From: Isoetes taiwanensis
Taxonomy: Eukaryota > Streptophyta > Lycopodiopsida > Isoetales > Isoetaceae
Direction of reading: 5' to 3'
DNA length: 64,000 bases
Assembly (NCBI GenBank): GCA_021234155.1
Contig: JAJEKV010000035.1
Coordinates: 6,449,891 to 6,513,890, forward strand
The translations under genes were made by a program, and so were the position numbers. Shown in pieces: positions 23,286 through 36,300 of this stretch. A model generated the notes under the pieces. It saw nothing but the letters and a program-made list of their open reading frames with translations, was not told where the DNA came from and made no database searches. Within the stretch, counting starts at the first letter, position 1. Every line of letters begins with the position of its first letter.

Positions 23286-25489
23286 CATGAAATATGGAAT
23301 ATTACAAAGCTTGAAGTTTTTTCCATAAATTTTGCTGGCCTAAATGGTGGCACGATGCCAAAAGAAATTGGAAATTTGACATCTCTTTGGGCATTTGAGG
23401 TGGATTCTAGTTCATTTGGAGGCATAAGCATACCAGAAGAATTGAGCAATCAGATCAGCCTGGGCCGAGAATTAGTGTTTGTGACTTCAAAGGTACGTGC
23501 CTTCTTCTCTAGGAAAGCTTTGAAACTAGAAGAATTTACTACAAACATATAACAAGTTTCATGGGAGCATCCGAGTAATCGTTAGGGAATTGTGCAGAAG
23601 TCGACCGAACTCCGTTTAAATAATAATCGCTCTCTCGGGAAGCATACCCTCTTCATTTGGGAATTTTTCCAAACTTCAATACCTCTATCTATTCGACAAC
23701 TCTCTTAATGGTTCTGTACCTTCCAGTTTTGGAGCCCTGCAGAACTTGCTTCAGTTAGATATTCACAACAACCAACTTTCTGGTCAAATCCCTGGTAGCC
23801 TTGGCAATTGTACCTCTCTACAACAACTTGCTTTATCTTCCAATAACTTGATGGGAAGTATCCCGAAGCTCTTAGCAATTGCTCAAATCTACAGTGTTTG
23901 AGCTTGTCTAATAATTCCTTGCAAGGATCGCACACGCAAGTCTAGAAATTTGTGCACAATTACGAGAGACTTGATCTAGGGAACAATCAGCTAAGTGGGA
24001 AGCTTGAAATTAATTTCACTAAGTTGCAATCCTTACTAGTTGTATCGGTTCCAAGAAAGTAATCTAGTAGGCGAGGTGCCTCTATCTCCGGAGAAATGCT
24101 CAAGGTTGCAGCTTCTAGACTTGAGAAGGAATAACCTTCTTGGAATTATACCGCATTTCTTGGGGCGGATGCCGATCTTAAGGTCTTGAGCTTGGGTTAT
24201 AACTTACTTGAAGGACCCTTCCCGGCTTGGATAGTGAATATGAAAAATCTTCAAGTGCTAGAGTTATCAAACAACATCTTTGGAAGGTGAAATTCCTACA
24301 CACATGGACAAAATGGAGAGTTTAATTTTTAGTGAAGAAAAAACTTGACTCAGACGCGTTTTGATAACAAAGACATATTATATCAAGACATTTTTCTACC
24401 TAAAGGTAGATCGGTTGAGCCTTTTACATATGTGCTCAAAACTACTACGCTCATTGATTTATCAAGCAATAGATTGGTGGGAAAAATTCCTCAAGACATT
24501 GGAAAGCTCACGGGGGTTGCGTTACCTCGGTCTGTCAAATAACAATATCTACGGCTCTATTCCTACAAGCCGGGAAACTTGGCCATTTTGGAGACCATGG
24601 ACCTACACAACAACAAATTGACTAGCAGAATTCCTAGTGAGCTTGTTCACATGCGCAGCTTAGCAAACTTTAATGTATCATTCAACCACTTGGACGGGCT
24701 TATTCCAACGGGTGGTCAATTCAACACATTAGTTACATAGGTAATGCTGGTTTGTGTGGTTCCCCTTTGCCTAGTTGCAATAAATCATCTACACCACAAG
24801 AACCACACAAACAGATGTCGTGGAAAACTCTTGCAGAAAAGATGTCTATTGTTGCATTTGTACTCGGAAACTTGATAGGCTTATCGCTAGCCCTATATGC
24901 AGTTTTGTTGTTCTAGATCGATAACATCTTTGTATTTGCTAGAAGCAGTCTAACTAAATAAAAATAAGTTGCTCTACCAAGCTGTAGAATAAAAATAAGT
25001 TGCTCTACCAAGCTGTAGAAGATATGGGAGCTACTTGGACTTGTTTTTATGTTTTTACATATATATATTAAGCATCACTTAGAGTAGGAAATTCAGACTA
25101 GCCACCCAAAATGAGCCAAGTTTATTTTCTCTTTCCACCTCTCCCAACTGTGCGCGATAATAAATGAAGTCAATTTTGTGCAATAAAGACTGTCATTCCT
25201 CTTTTTTTTCAAAGACAAAATTGTGGGGACTACTATACCGATTTAACTAATTGAATACCGTAAAGCATTAGCTTTTGTATTCTGAGTTGGGTCATTGAAT
25301 GTGCTTCGATTTTGACCTGGGGTTGGATTGCTAAGTCCAATTTAGCCTTCTGAAGTGCTATGAATTGTATTAGCTTGAGAAAAAGGATTTGGGTCTTGCA
25401 AGCTGCTTGTTCGTTTCTGCTTGGCAGAGTTAAAGGAAGCAAGGCTTTCTAATTGGTGCTTTGAGAGACCAATCCTTCGATTGCTGAAT

Positions 25490-26060
25490 GAGCACATTAT
25501 ATCAAGACATTTTTCTACCTATCAAAGGTAGATCACTTGAGCCATTTAAATATGTGCTCGAAACTACTACGCTCAGTGATTTATCAAGCAATAGGTTGGT
25601 GGGAAAAATTCCTCAAGATCTTGGAAACCTCATAGGGTTATCTCAGTCTGTCTAATAACAATATCTCTGGCTCTATTCCAACAAGCCTGGTAAACTTGGC
25701 CATTTTGGAGCAGATGGACCTACACAACAATAAATCACTGGCGAATTCCTAATGAGCTTGGTCACATGCGCAGCTTATCAAGCTTTAATGTATCATTCAA
25801 CCACTCAGACGGGCATATTCCAACGGGTCCTCAATTCCGACAAATTTACAACCTCTAGTTAAATAGGTAATGTGGGTTTGTGTGGTCGCCCTTTGCCCAT
25901 TTGCAATAGAATATCTAGACCAACTGTTGCATCACAAGAACCACACAAACAGATGTGGTGGAAGACTGTGGAAGAAAAGATATCTATTGATGCATTTGTA
26001 CTCGAAAACTTGATATATCACTAGCCCTATATGCAGTTTTGATGTTGTAGATCGACAATA
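25490..26060 (+). pseudogene. Second copy of the RLP 3' end
   Basis: Duplicates about 24375-24960: ATCAAGACATTTTTCTACC, the LRR words VGGK/SLALFQQAW in shifting frames, then ELGHMRSLSSFNVSFNHSDG, IPTGPQF, and SLALYAVLML before a stop. Multiple frame slips. The spacing between the two copies is about 1.1 kb. Probably the remains of a tandem RLP neighbour or a partial segmental duplication; the latter is simpler because only the last repeats and tail are present. Between them, at 24953-25020, a 35-base block (AAAATAAGTTGCTCTACCAA) is itself doubled. Confidence 0.8.
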
Positions 26061-28328
26061 ACTTTGTATTTGCTAGAAGCAGTCAAACTAAATAAGAATA
26101 AGTTGCTCTACCAAGCTGCAGAAGATATGAATGCTACTTGGACGTGTTTTTTATGTGTTTACAACATATATATGATGACCATGACTTAGAGGAGGTAATT
26201 TAGGCTAGAAAATCAATAAGCAGCAATACTTAACTGACTTGCCGCACCCAGAAAATGAAGCAAGCTTGTTTAAAATCTCTTCCCGCCTCTCCTAACTGGG
26301 CGTGATAATAAACGAAATCAATCTTATGCACTCTTGCATTTTTGCAAGATAACATTGTGGAAATTACACCGATCTAATATAAAATTGAACTAAGTTGCGG
26401 TGAACATGTGAAACCATGGTAGAAACATTAGATAAACCAAAAGAATTACAAACCTCCAAACTTTATTCGCTTTGAAAAAATATCCTGAGCGTGAATGCAA
26501 TAAAATGCTTAGCAAATACGATCGTCTGTGAGTTAGATCTCTGCATTCCAAAACAAAAACGGCTGTCTCCGATCTCCCTTAAGATCGCACGGCTATGTCT
26601 CAATCTAAAGTCTTCAATAACATTTTAGCTCCCTCTATATTTCCCATCGTGCTTCCTTCTTTTACACCCATTCCTAGGTAGACTCGCAGGGATAGAGGCA
26701 ATGCGATGAAAGATATAAGGTTCCCAAAAGAATTTTATAATGATTTTTAAGGGATGGGCAGAAAGGAGCTACAGATATAGATCTCATCTTCCTGATGGAG
26801 ACATGGGAGCATGCAAGGCACATGCTACCCGACCTGCCAGACTACCAGCATTATTCAGTCTTCAGTAACTACACAAGAAAGCGAAAACACGGGGAGGGGT
26901 TGCCTGCTATTATAGGACATCATTGGCACAATCAATCTCCCTACACAAGACAGACAAGCACAACTGGTACCTGTGGGTGCGGGTACAAAGTTGCAGTGGC
27001 AACCCTCTCTTTGTGGCAGCCTGCTATTTTCCACATGCAAAATAAAACTTCTATCACACCCATCCGGATGTGGATAGACTGGACCCCTATGTCGACTAGT
27101 CGATCTATATGATGACATATAGTAGCACAAGCAGTTGGGCAATTTCACCTCAATGCATGTGTGAGGGTGGAACAACCCATGAAATTTGACCCCTTGGTTG
27201 ATGATGTGTTACAGTTGTGCCCTCCAAAAGTGGCTTGGCCATGGGCATCAGATGATAGTCAGGTGCACTTGCAGGCAGAAGAACCAAGTGCAGTGGATTA
27301 TATGCTAATGGCTGAGCAATATACATATGTGGTCAATCACTTCTAGGCTGGCATAGACAATAGAGATGAGGACGTCGATCTAGTATCACAGTACTGCATA
27401 GAAGAAACAAAACGAAATTGCAAAATGAAATCAATTACAAGAAAACAAGATCTTAATAATGAGTTATCAAGGCTTCCAAATTGCCACAAGCATTGACAAA
27501 ATATTATGTACATGTCGTGTGAACATTAAATTTGTTAGTTGGAATTTCACAAAGCTATAGAAGCTATATTTACATTTAGTATTCAAAGCACCTCAAAAAA
27601 ATTTGCCTTGAATTGGTTACTTTGAACTTCACAAAATAACTATATTAAGTATTCGTTTAGAATGCCTTACAGTGAGTTTCAACATCATCCATGCGAAACA
27701 CGAGTATGCAATATGATGTTGCATGATGCGTTATACTATAGCAAAACATACCGAGATTTGACAAGTACGTACATCAAGAAGGCTCCCTTAATGTGGAAAA
27801 CAACAATACACAAAACAAATAATAGAGCAATTGCAAAAACAAAATGCCTAACATCGCTTCACATCAAAAATGATGCCCACATCCTCCTTAAAATCCCCCA
27901 TAAGAAATCCCTGAAATCCCCCTTTTCGTGATAAACCTCCAATGTTTGAGTTTGGTATTCTGGGAGGAGCTTCTAGCAATGGTTGGGACTATGATAAAGT
28001 GATGTATTGTATAGAAAGTCGTATAGATGTATTTATTTATTTTGGTTCTTTTATAACCATGTTTTCAATCGAGACCTTAGGAAGTGTCTTGTCATTTTTT
28101 TTACAAAAAGATCTGGCCACCGATCTGGTATGATACCCGGCATATGCTAGAGATCCACGGTTAGGATTCATTCTCACGAATAAAACCCATTAAACATGTC
28201 TAATAGAAGTGATTTTTAGAAACAAAGTATTTGGCCACAACCCCCACTTTGTGATTTTGCAATTTAATATCCCCATTGTGCTTTGTTAGTTTAGTTATGG
28301 TTACGATGGTTTTGTTAGTTTAGTTATG
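26061..28328. other. No recognisable gene
   Basis: Two open frames, 26795-27112 and 27161-27346 (EQPMKFDPLVDDVLQLCPP), lie close together on the plus strand and look somewhat protein-like. They match no family I know. 27662-27931 and 27942-28133 are further unassigned frames. No repeat structure noticed. Confidence 0.35.
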
Positions 28329-28480
28329 GGCTAGATAACGTCCTGTGCAGAGGCGTTATGGCTCAGTAAAAAATGGCCTCGTGGCCATGTGGCCAGGAAA
28401 GTCCTCGGCCTTCCTGGCCACATGGCCACTCGGCCATTTTTTCCTGGGCCATAACGCCTCTGCACAGGACGTTATCAGCC
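28329..28480. mobile_element. GATAAC foldback element, copy B (near-perfect hairpin)
   Basis: The left arm starts GATAACGTCCTGTGCAGAGG at 28334. The right arm ends CCTCTGCACAGGACGTTATC at 28476. The arms (about 68 bases each, loop of a few bases near 28405) differ at only a handful of positions, and GGCT/AGCC extends the pairing outward after a one-base bulge. The middle of each arm contains TGGCCATGTGGCCAGGAA. Ends match copies A and C. Transcribed, it would fold into a long near-perfect hairpin. Confidence 0.85.
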
Positions 28481-29364
28481 TTAACGTCTTTGACCGAGGC
28501 ATTTGGCACTAGCCGCCATAGCCAAGCTTGGCCCAGGTTAGCAATCTGCACTGTATCGTCGTTGATGCACAACACAGTATGCTCTGATCAAAACAATATG
28601 CTCTGATGCTCTGATGCACAACACAGTATGCTCTAATCTCTTATTTGCTTGCACCAGCCTAATCGAAATGGTAGAATGGCAGAAGGTCAGCCCTGTTTTT
28701 GAAACAGAGCATCTGCTACGGCGACAAGCATGTGATTGGATCGACGAACCCATTTTGCCAAGAAGCCAAACTCCGACAAATTTTGTTGTTTGAAGCTCCG
28801 GCAATCCCAATCTAACACAGGAAAAGTATTGAAGAGGCTCTGCAGGAGGCAAAGAAGTGGATTTAAAGCTTCGTCGGCGATGGCGATGGATTTGTTGCCT
28901 GGCTAGGGCAGCATTTTTGCTTGGCTATGGCGGCAGATTCCTTGCGTAGCTATGGCGGTGGCCAAACATGAAAACAGAGGAAATGTTATGGACATAACAT
29001 CCTGTTATGGTCATAACCAATTTGGCGACAGAATGCTACTGGATATGGGTGCAAAATCGGTACTGGGTAGCAGAAATCACCCTCCGGACGCCGCTTACAA
29101 GTGCTTAAAATCGGCATGTTTTAAACACGACGTGCGTGATTGATCAATTGACATGTAGGGTGTGCGCCCATCAAATGACAGGCTGAGAGAATCATGAGCT
29201 TGAATGGTGCTGGAAACATGAATGCCTGTAGCCCGCCATATTCGTGGATGGCGGGCTTACCCATCTTGAATTCAAGCAAAATGGAGGGACTAATTGTTTC
29301 CAAGAATTGCCTGAACCGAAATTCAACAATTTGCCCTCACCCATTTTGCAATACACAGACATTT
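28481..29364. other. No gene; short repeats
   Basis: GATGCACAACACAGTATGCT occurs at 28563 and again at 28613. GTTATGGACATAACATCCTG at 28986 forms another small ATAAC/GTTAT hairpin like those in the foldback family. No coding assignment. Confidence 0.45.
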
Positions 29365-32300
29365 GGGCGGATTTGGGGTCTCAAAATGGCCCATATCTTG
29401 GATGCCAGAATTCCACGTCATGTTTCTCGCGACCAATGATGTTTGCGCATTTTTTTCCAAAGTCAGTATTAGTTGGCAAGTAGAAAGAGGAGCAGGCTTA
29501 CTTGGCATCCACATGGCGAAATTTCATAGGACATGTTTGTGCATTCATTGCAACCACATTAATGGCCCGCATTTTTCGAAAATCGTATCGCGGACCAAAA
29601 TAATGGCTACTTTTCCGCCCTCCCCATGCACATGCCCACATGCACCAACCACCTTATCAAATTTTGGCACCAAGATTTCCATTGTTCACATTAAGCCTTC
29701 GTGCATCCTCAGCCGCCGCTCTTCATTTAGAATCCAAGTCTCCAATAGTAATGCGTGTTTTTCTTGGGCTGAGCATAGAGTTAAGCAACAACGGCAAGGC
29801 AATGTGCGGACAAGCAAGCGTCACGTTACATGCCATGTTTTTGCTACCCAAATTTTCATTACGAAGTTTTCCTACTTTTTAGCTCTTCCCATTCATCGTA
29901 TTGCTCCCTGTCATTCATTCTTACAATTCAACGACCGTCGATCGGCCCGGTGGAAGGATATCTATCCATAGGCTCGTGGGTGAGAATGCTATCCTTAACG
30001 AAGGGTGACTATGGAGTTACATCGCCGGAGCGACATTCATACGCAATGAATAGGTAGAACTATAGGGTTCAAAATAAATGCTATGGATAGTATATTGCAA
30101 AAAAAAAAAAGGGAAGGGAGGGGGGAAGGGATTTGAAGAGGAGGATATTTGCAAATTTGCACCCTCAATAATACATGGATCACACCATGCGAAAATGCAT
30201 ATGCACTTTGTAAATGTGTAGTGAGATTTCGCGTCATGTGATCCTTGCTTCTTTTTTCTTCCCTCTTCTTGATTTATATTCACTCACTGAATCAAATATT
30301 TTTCTTTGGGCTATATTTATCAGATGTCGGGGTTTCGAGACTAGGGAAAAGCATTACTAGCAACGTGTTGTCTAACATATGGACATAAGAGACATGCTTT
30401 TCCAAGATATACATGCAGGGCAATGGGCATCTAGTTTTACGTTGTAAAATTGTGAGAGCCGAGCTTGAAAGTCGTCCCATGACCTCTTTTAAGCGAATTG
30501 TGCAAGCCTTATAAGAATGGTGTCCTTGCAATGAAGAAATGTTTGATAAGACGTGCATCCAGGGTTGTTGAAAAAATGAGTTATAAAATATTTGCTCAAT
30601 TAGAGGTGTTTACTAATGCTACGACACAAAAGCTCCAAAGACATATTGTATAAAATGTTGCTTTCATGAGCCTTTGGATCACTTAACTCAAAGTGTCACA
30701 TATGGAAACATTGTTAGGTTTGATAAAATAGCATAAAAATCTTATTTAATAAAGCTTTGGTTGTTGGTAAAGTGTTGGCTTATTGATTAAGTGTTTGTAT
30801 TTTGCTTTGGGACCCTCTTTGAAAAAGTTTAATTCATAAAACATAATATAACTTGGAATGATATATATTTTATATGCAAATGGGAGACTATTGATGAGGG
30901 ACTTGGTGTTATTATCTATTGATAACAAACAAGAAAGTGGATCACACCATGCGAATTTAGTATATTCCAACCTTTTAGCTTATACAAAATTCGCTTGGTG
31001 TGATCTTTTTGGAAAAAGATGACTTCCTATTGTAAAACTACTTTGATTATCTTTTAATAAAAGAAATATATATGTGTCTTATTTGAAGTTAAGTGTGGAT
31101 ATGTGACGTGCTCATTTATTGATAAAGTGTTTGCTTTTTGAAAAGGGCTGATAACTTTATGTACTACTAGAGTTGGTAAAGTATTTTAGATGCAAATAGG
31201 ATGCTTGATGTGATCCTTCTTAAAAAAAGATATGCTCTTTGAAAAGGACTAATAACTTTATGCACTTGGGGTTGTAAAGCATTAAATGAGAAGGGGTACT
31301 TGTGTTTATTTAATTTGACAACAAATAAGAAAGTGGATCCACGATCTTGAATTTAGTGTGTTCCATTTTTTTGTTGCATATGTACTATTCGCTTGGTGTG
31401 ATCCTTCTTGAAAAATAATATGCTCTTTGAAAAGGGATAATGACTTATGTACTTAAGAGTGGTAAAGCATTTTAGATACAAATAGGAATGAGTACTTGTG
31501 TTTAATTTTAATTTGACAACAAATAAGAAAGTGGATCACACCATGCGAATTTAGTGTGTCCCCCTTTTTTTTGCATATGTATTATTCGCTTGGTGTGATC
31601 CATCTTGAAAAAAAAAATAGCTTTCAAGTAAAAGGAAAGAAAGAAATATCTTATTTAAAGTGTAAAGTGTTAGTATATAAAGTGTTGGTTTATTAAAATA
31701 CTATTTGTTTACGCTAAGTTGTAAGTTCAATATTTGTGTTTCTATTTACTTTTTTTTATGCAAGGATCACACCAGGCGAATTTCTTATATGCAATTACTT
31801 CTACGCATGAAGATTTCGCATCATACGATCCTCTTTAAACAAGGATGGCTTTGACCTCCAATGTTCATAAATTTTATGAATGTTTGCATATAAGGATGTC
31901 ACATATCATATTTTCTTAAAAAATGGTCATCAAATGGATAACTAGTCAAAGAGTTCTTCTACTACTTAAAGAGTTTCAAGACTCATTTTTGCTATAATTT
32001 AAATAGCAATAGATTTTTAAAGGAATCTATTGTTAAAAGTAGTCAAAGACTTCTTGTATTAGAGGTATCTAAACACAAACACCATAACCTTTGTACTTTA
32101 AGAATGTATAAACCCGTCGCATTGCAAAGTATAATGTCATTTATTAGCATCTTCACGGACATTTCCCCTTCCTTATCGGAAGCAGCTCATCTCAAGGGCG
32201 TATTCGATTCGAATGCCTTCATCCTCTCTCAATCTCTCACAATATCCTAGGAGGCCGAGTTACCGTCACCACAAAAAATCGGACTAAACTTGAAACATCA

Positions 32301-33356
32301 CGAAATGGCGGTTTCTTGCCACTCAACGAATCAATGGATATAAACTACCATCGCCCGGATGTCGACACTTTTTGAGCACGCAAGACACAACACGTCGAGG
32401 TCTAAGTTCTTATTTTTTTAGACCTTTTTGCGATTGAAGACTGGAGCATATTAGGTGAGTTAGTTGGATCCTTATCCACACATCATTTGGAGCTTCCATC
32501 TTTGCGTGGATCGTACGGCCGAAATGAAGGTGTACAATTTGTATGCCTTGGCACAATTAAGCCGTGTGGAGCGAGCGTCCGATACTAACCTCGTTTTTGA
32601 AATTTGTAACATGCATATGGAACTCGAAAAGTCCATTCTCCTACAATCCATGCTTTTATACATTAAGCAAATTCAAATTCCCGAATTGTAGGGCGGGAAG
32701 CTTGTATTGGGATGAAGTAAAGATCGGTTATCTTTGGGGTTCACATGGACGAACTTCTTGGCGGCTTAAAAAACCTTTGAACTTGGGGCTGAGGCAAAAA
32801 ATTCAGCCCGTTTTGGAAAATTAGCCATTGCAAGATCAAACTTGCATAGGCGATCGTGGTGAATTTTTAATCGATCTTGACTCATGAGAACCCGGGGAGG
32901 GCCTAAACTTCTCCATGTGAACCACCCATAAAGGCGCAACCTTGGCCCTACTCGAAATGAAAATCGATACAAAGCTTCAACCTACACATTCAAATTTGAA
33001 ATGTGGAAGGTGGGAAGCTTGTATGGCCATAACCTCTAAATGAAAATAAGCGCCAAAGAATCGATGACCGCACGCGCTTGGTATCGACAAACCAAGAGAC
33101 ACCATCATGAGTTGCCGGTATGCTATAATGCAATTGGCTTTTTAGAAGCGCCACATGTTGCATCAGCCTGTCTGACAACCAACAGAATTAAATACATATG
33201 GCGTCATGAATGCGCAATCCCCCTTATTCCGGGAGAATATTCCAAGTAAATCTGTAATGATGAGATTTTGGTATCCTAGGTGGCATGAGAAAAAAGGAGC
33301 GAAAATATGACGTGGAATGGCTGATAGGAGGCCATTTTGAGACCCCAAATCCGCCC
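29365..33356. mobile_element. 4-kb element with terminal inverted repeats
   Basis: The first 27 bases (GGGCGGATTTGGGGTCTCAA and on, 29365-29391) are perfectly repeated in reverse complement at 33330-33356. Weaker matching continues inward for another 35-40 bases, including ATTCCACGTCAT on both sides. I found no convincing target duplication: the 10 bases outside are ACAGACATTT and TAATGAATCC. No transposase is encoded. The interior contains the hairpin array at 30176-31835 and noncoding DNA. The superfamily is uncertain; long TIRs and size would fit a MULE. The inverted pair could also be two independent copies of a shorter element. Confidence 0.55.
30176..31835. repeat. Array of about 70-bp hairpins (GGATCACACC...GGTGTGATCC)
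   Basis: At least five units begin GGATCACACCATGCGAA or a close variant and end with the mirrored TTCGCTTGGTGTGATCC 65-73 bases later: 30176-30243, 30940-31008, 31337-31406, 31530-31602 and 31764-31833. A half unit is near 31210. The three middle units are preceded by the same words (ACAAATAAGAAAGTGG) and followed by ATGCTCTTTGAAAAGG, so they form a tandem repeat with a period near 195-200. The outer units share only the hairpin. No coding content. The pattern is seen directly; no known family comes to mind. Confidence 0.8.
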
Positions 33357-33373
33357 TAATGAATCCGGGATAG

Positions 33374-36300
33374 ATGAAACCCAATTCCTCTCCCCGTTCA
33401 CTTTACAAAGCCATTGATGCAGCAAGGAAGAGAGATCAGAGGCAGAGATTGTATGCAAAGAAGGTAGCAATGAAGAAGAATTCCCCTTCTAAAGATTCGC
33501 CTTCAAAGAAGAATAAGAAATTGAGACTGAGTGACCGCAGAATAAGAGAAATTTCAGGAGAAATTTTTGAAGTATTCAACCAAATTAGTACAAATGTTGA
33601 TGACAATGACAAAGGCCGTATCCTTGACAGTCTTCTTTGGAGGGCAAGAAATTTACCAATTGCTTCTATAAAGAAATCTAAGCAGGTTACTATGGCCGAG
33701 CAAATGGTGAAGAATTTGAAGGAAACAATGCAAGAACTTAAGTATGAGAGGAATCATGACATGCTTCGTGCAAGGAAGTCCACCCTGATAATGGCAACAG
33801 CAGGTACAAATGGTGTCAAGCCATTGAATCAAACAGAAGTGGCCAGATTGCTCAGCATCCCCAGAAAAACAATTTCAAATGCTTTTCAAAGAAGGGTGCA
33901 AGCTAACAAAGGGGAAGGACCTTGGTCAATGTTCAGGAGGAGGAAGCGGATGGATAGCATATTAAGTTACAATAGAGAAGCTGTTATCAAGTTATGGACA
34001 GAGAATACAAGAGTTTCTCTATACAAGAAAGACGTGAGGAGGTATGTATCAGAGACAGGAATAAAGATGGAACATCCAATTCACCTTCTTGAAGTCAGCC
34101 AAGTAAGTATTCATCCTATATTGTAAGGTTCATTATATGTAGCATTTATTTGGCATTCACACGATTTTCCTGCAGTTGCAATTCTACCTCATATCAAAAT
34201 TGCATTGCAGACTTTTGAGAGGTTGAAACCAAGTTTTGTAAGGAGGAAGCGTGAAAGGCATACATGCTGTTGCATCTACCACTTGAAATTGAATACATCA
34301 TGCAGGGATTGAACAGCCTGAGAAAATCGGGTGGAGTTCATGACAATTGCAACTGCCACTGTGATATTTGTGGCCCTGGCCCAGAATGTGCAGCCAAGGA
34401 GCATATAATCAAGTGCACCAGTGATTTATGGAGACAAGTGGTCTGCAGCAAAGGTGATGATGAGGAGTGGTTTGATCATAACTGCTTGATGTTGGCGTGT
34501 AAAAAATGTGGGTTGGAAAGAATTAGAAAATGTCCACAGGAAATGGATGGCACGGGTTCATTACTAGTTACTTTGAAGACATTTGAAAAGCAACCTGTGG
34601 ACCAGGACAGAGAATTCATGGATCCAAGAAAGGCTTTGAGGTACAAACATGTCTTAAGATTAGTACAGAAGGAGAGAAGTCCCAAACAGTTTCAAGAGGA
34701 TGTAAGAAGATAATATCAGATTTTGTTCCACACAATTACATAGCACATTGGCAGGTCAATTAGTTTAAACAATGTGTGTCATCATTTCCAGAAGATACAA
34801 TTGTATCTGTTATTGACTTTGCAGAAAATTACAGCATCAAGATCCAGAATGAGCCCCAGTCAATACACTGACATACAGACCAAGTTTCTATACTTCTTCA
34901 CATAACATATAGACATGACAAAAGTGCTGATATTCCTGTTCCTGTGCAGACAGAAGAAGACTGTCCAAAGAAGAAAAAAAAGAACAGAAGATTGGAGCAG
35001 ATCAGGAATAGACTCAACAATGATAGGAAGATCATAAAAGAGACTCACTTTTACATTTCTGATGATAAAGTGCATGACTCATTATTTGTGGAACACTGCC
35101 TACAAAAGCATGCTGCATGGCTTAAGGAACAGAAAATAGAGTATGAGAAGCATTGGGTTTGGAGTGATGGCTGCTCATCATAATTCAAGTCAGCAAAACC
35201 TTTTTTTTTCTTAGGCAGGTACTTCACAATGAATGACAAGGAAATAGTGTGGAATTACTTTGCCACTGTTCATGGTAAAGGTGAACATGATGGTGCATGT
35301 GCTGTTATCAAAAGGCTGCTAAGTAAGGAACAACTCAAACCCAATGGGGTGCAACTGAGGCATGCCAAAGATATTGTAAAATTTCTTTGTACATATTTCA
35401 GCAGTCTACCAGTTGATGAAACAGATGAGATCAAAAGATATTTTTGGAAAATTGAACCTGCTGTTGTGGCAAACATGCAAAAATATGAAATTGAAACACT
35501 TAAAGGTACAAAAAAGATTCACTGTATCAGACCTGTCAGCAGGAGTAGACCAAACAGGCTTGCTCATAGATGCCTGTCATGTTTCTGCTTGTTTTGCATG
35601 GATCAGAATTTGGACTCCTGCATCAATACAGGTAGATTTGGAAAGTGGGAAGTAACTGACTTAAAACCAGGAGTTGAGAAGAAAAAGGAGACACTTGAAC
35701 AAGCCAATGAATGGATCAGTAATTTGGTAGAGGTAGGTGACAATTTTGCAGTGAATGCTGAGATAGACATTAGAGGTAATTTGAGATCTCCTTTTGTCCC
35801 CATAAGAATCCTCCAATAGAATGAGTACTCTACATCAAACTGCAATTAATGCAGCATTAACAACTTCATTGCTGTCGTTTTTTCCCTATAACTTTTGATC
35901 TACTCATGAAAATGCTGCGGCGTTTGTTGCATTAGATGCAGAATGAAAAGATCTTTCAAGTGATATATGGTTATGATGTATTTCAATACAAGCCATATGT
36001 GTTAACCTTAAAAAATATGGTTTTTTGTTCTTTTCTTATATATTTACATCCCAAAAGATATAACAATGGGTTGTCATTAGAAAGATCTTGAGGAGACGAA
36101 TCCATTGCCACAAATAGTGTTCGAATCGGAGTTTTTGATCAAAAGTTATAGTAGAAAAATGACACTGCAAAAGTTAGTTAGAACTGCATTAATTACTGCT
36201 GCCACATAATACTGGAATAAAATACACTGGAGCTCTTCTCTTATTGGACAGTTTAAAAAGCTGATGTGGCTTTTTAAGCATCCCTTAATGGGACAAAATG

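Larger units (their letters stand above)
18933..24915 (+). pseudogene. LRR receptor-like protein (RLP) pseudogene
   Basis: ATG at 18933 opens a signal-peptide-like start (MAISIPYVLFCICYLTHF). An LRRNT_2-type cap follows: QDAEILLLFKAGITDDPFRS, then LAGWRYNTSANACNWKGVAC. LRRs continue in pieces: 20830-21600 (GDIPSSVGAL, NIPPSLGNCSSL, IPSELGRLKHL-like), 23290-23560 (LEVFSINFAGLNGG, MPKEIGNLTSL), 23640-24300, and 24470-24720 (LIDLSSNRLVGKIPQDIGKL, LRYLGLSNNNIYGSIP, NVSFNHLDGLIPTGGQF). The end is NAGLCGSPLPSC, then a membrane segment (MSIVAFVLGNLIGLSLALYA) and a stop at about 24914. There is no kinase domain, so the ancestor was an RLP, a surface receptor type used in defence and development. At least six frame slips or stops plus two transposon insertions (19238-20817, 21651-23285) rule out function. 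Confidence 0.9.

Noticed and set aside
18933-24915. LRR receptor kinase
   Set aside because: The sequence ends shortly after the membrane segment, with no kinase domain; it fits a receptor-like protein.
26795-27346. Two neighbouring plus-strand frames as a gene
   Set aside because: They look mildly protein-like but no motif, splice pair or duplicate supports them; mentioned only as unassigned.
30176-31835. CRISPR-like array
   Set aside because: The repeats are palindromic units in a 200-base satellite in plant DNA; there are no unique spacers of uniform length and no cas genes.
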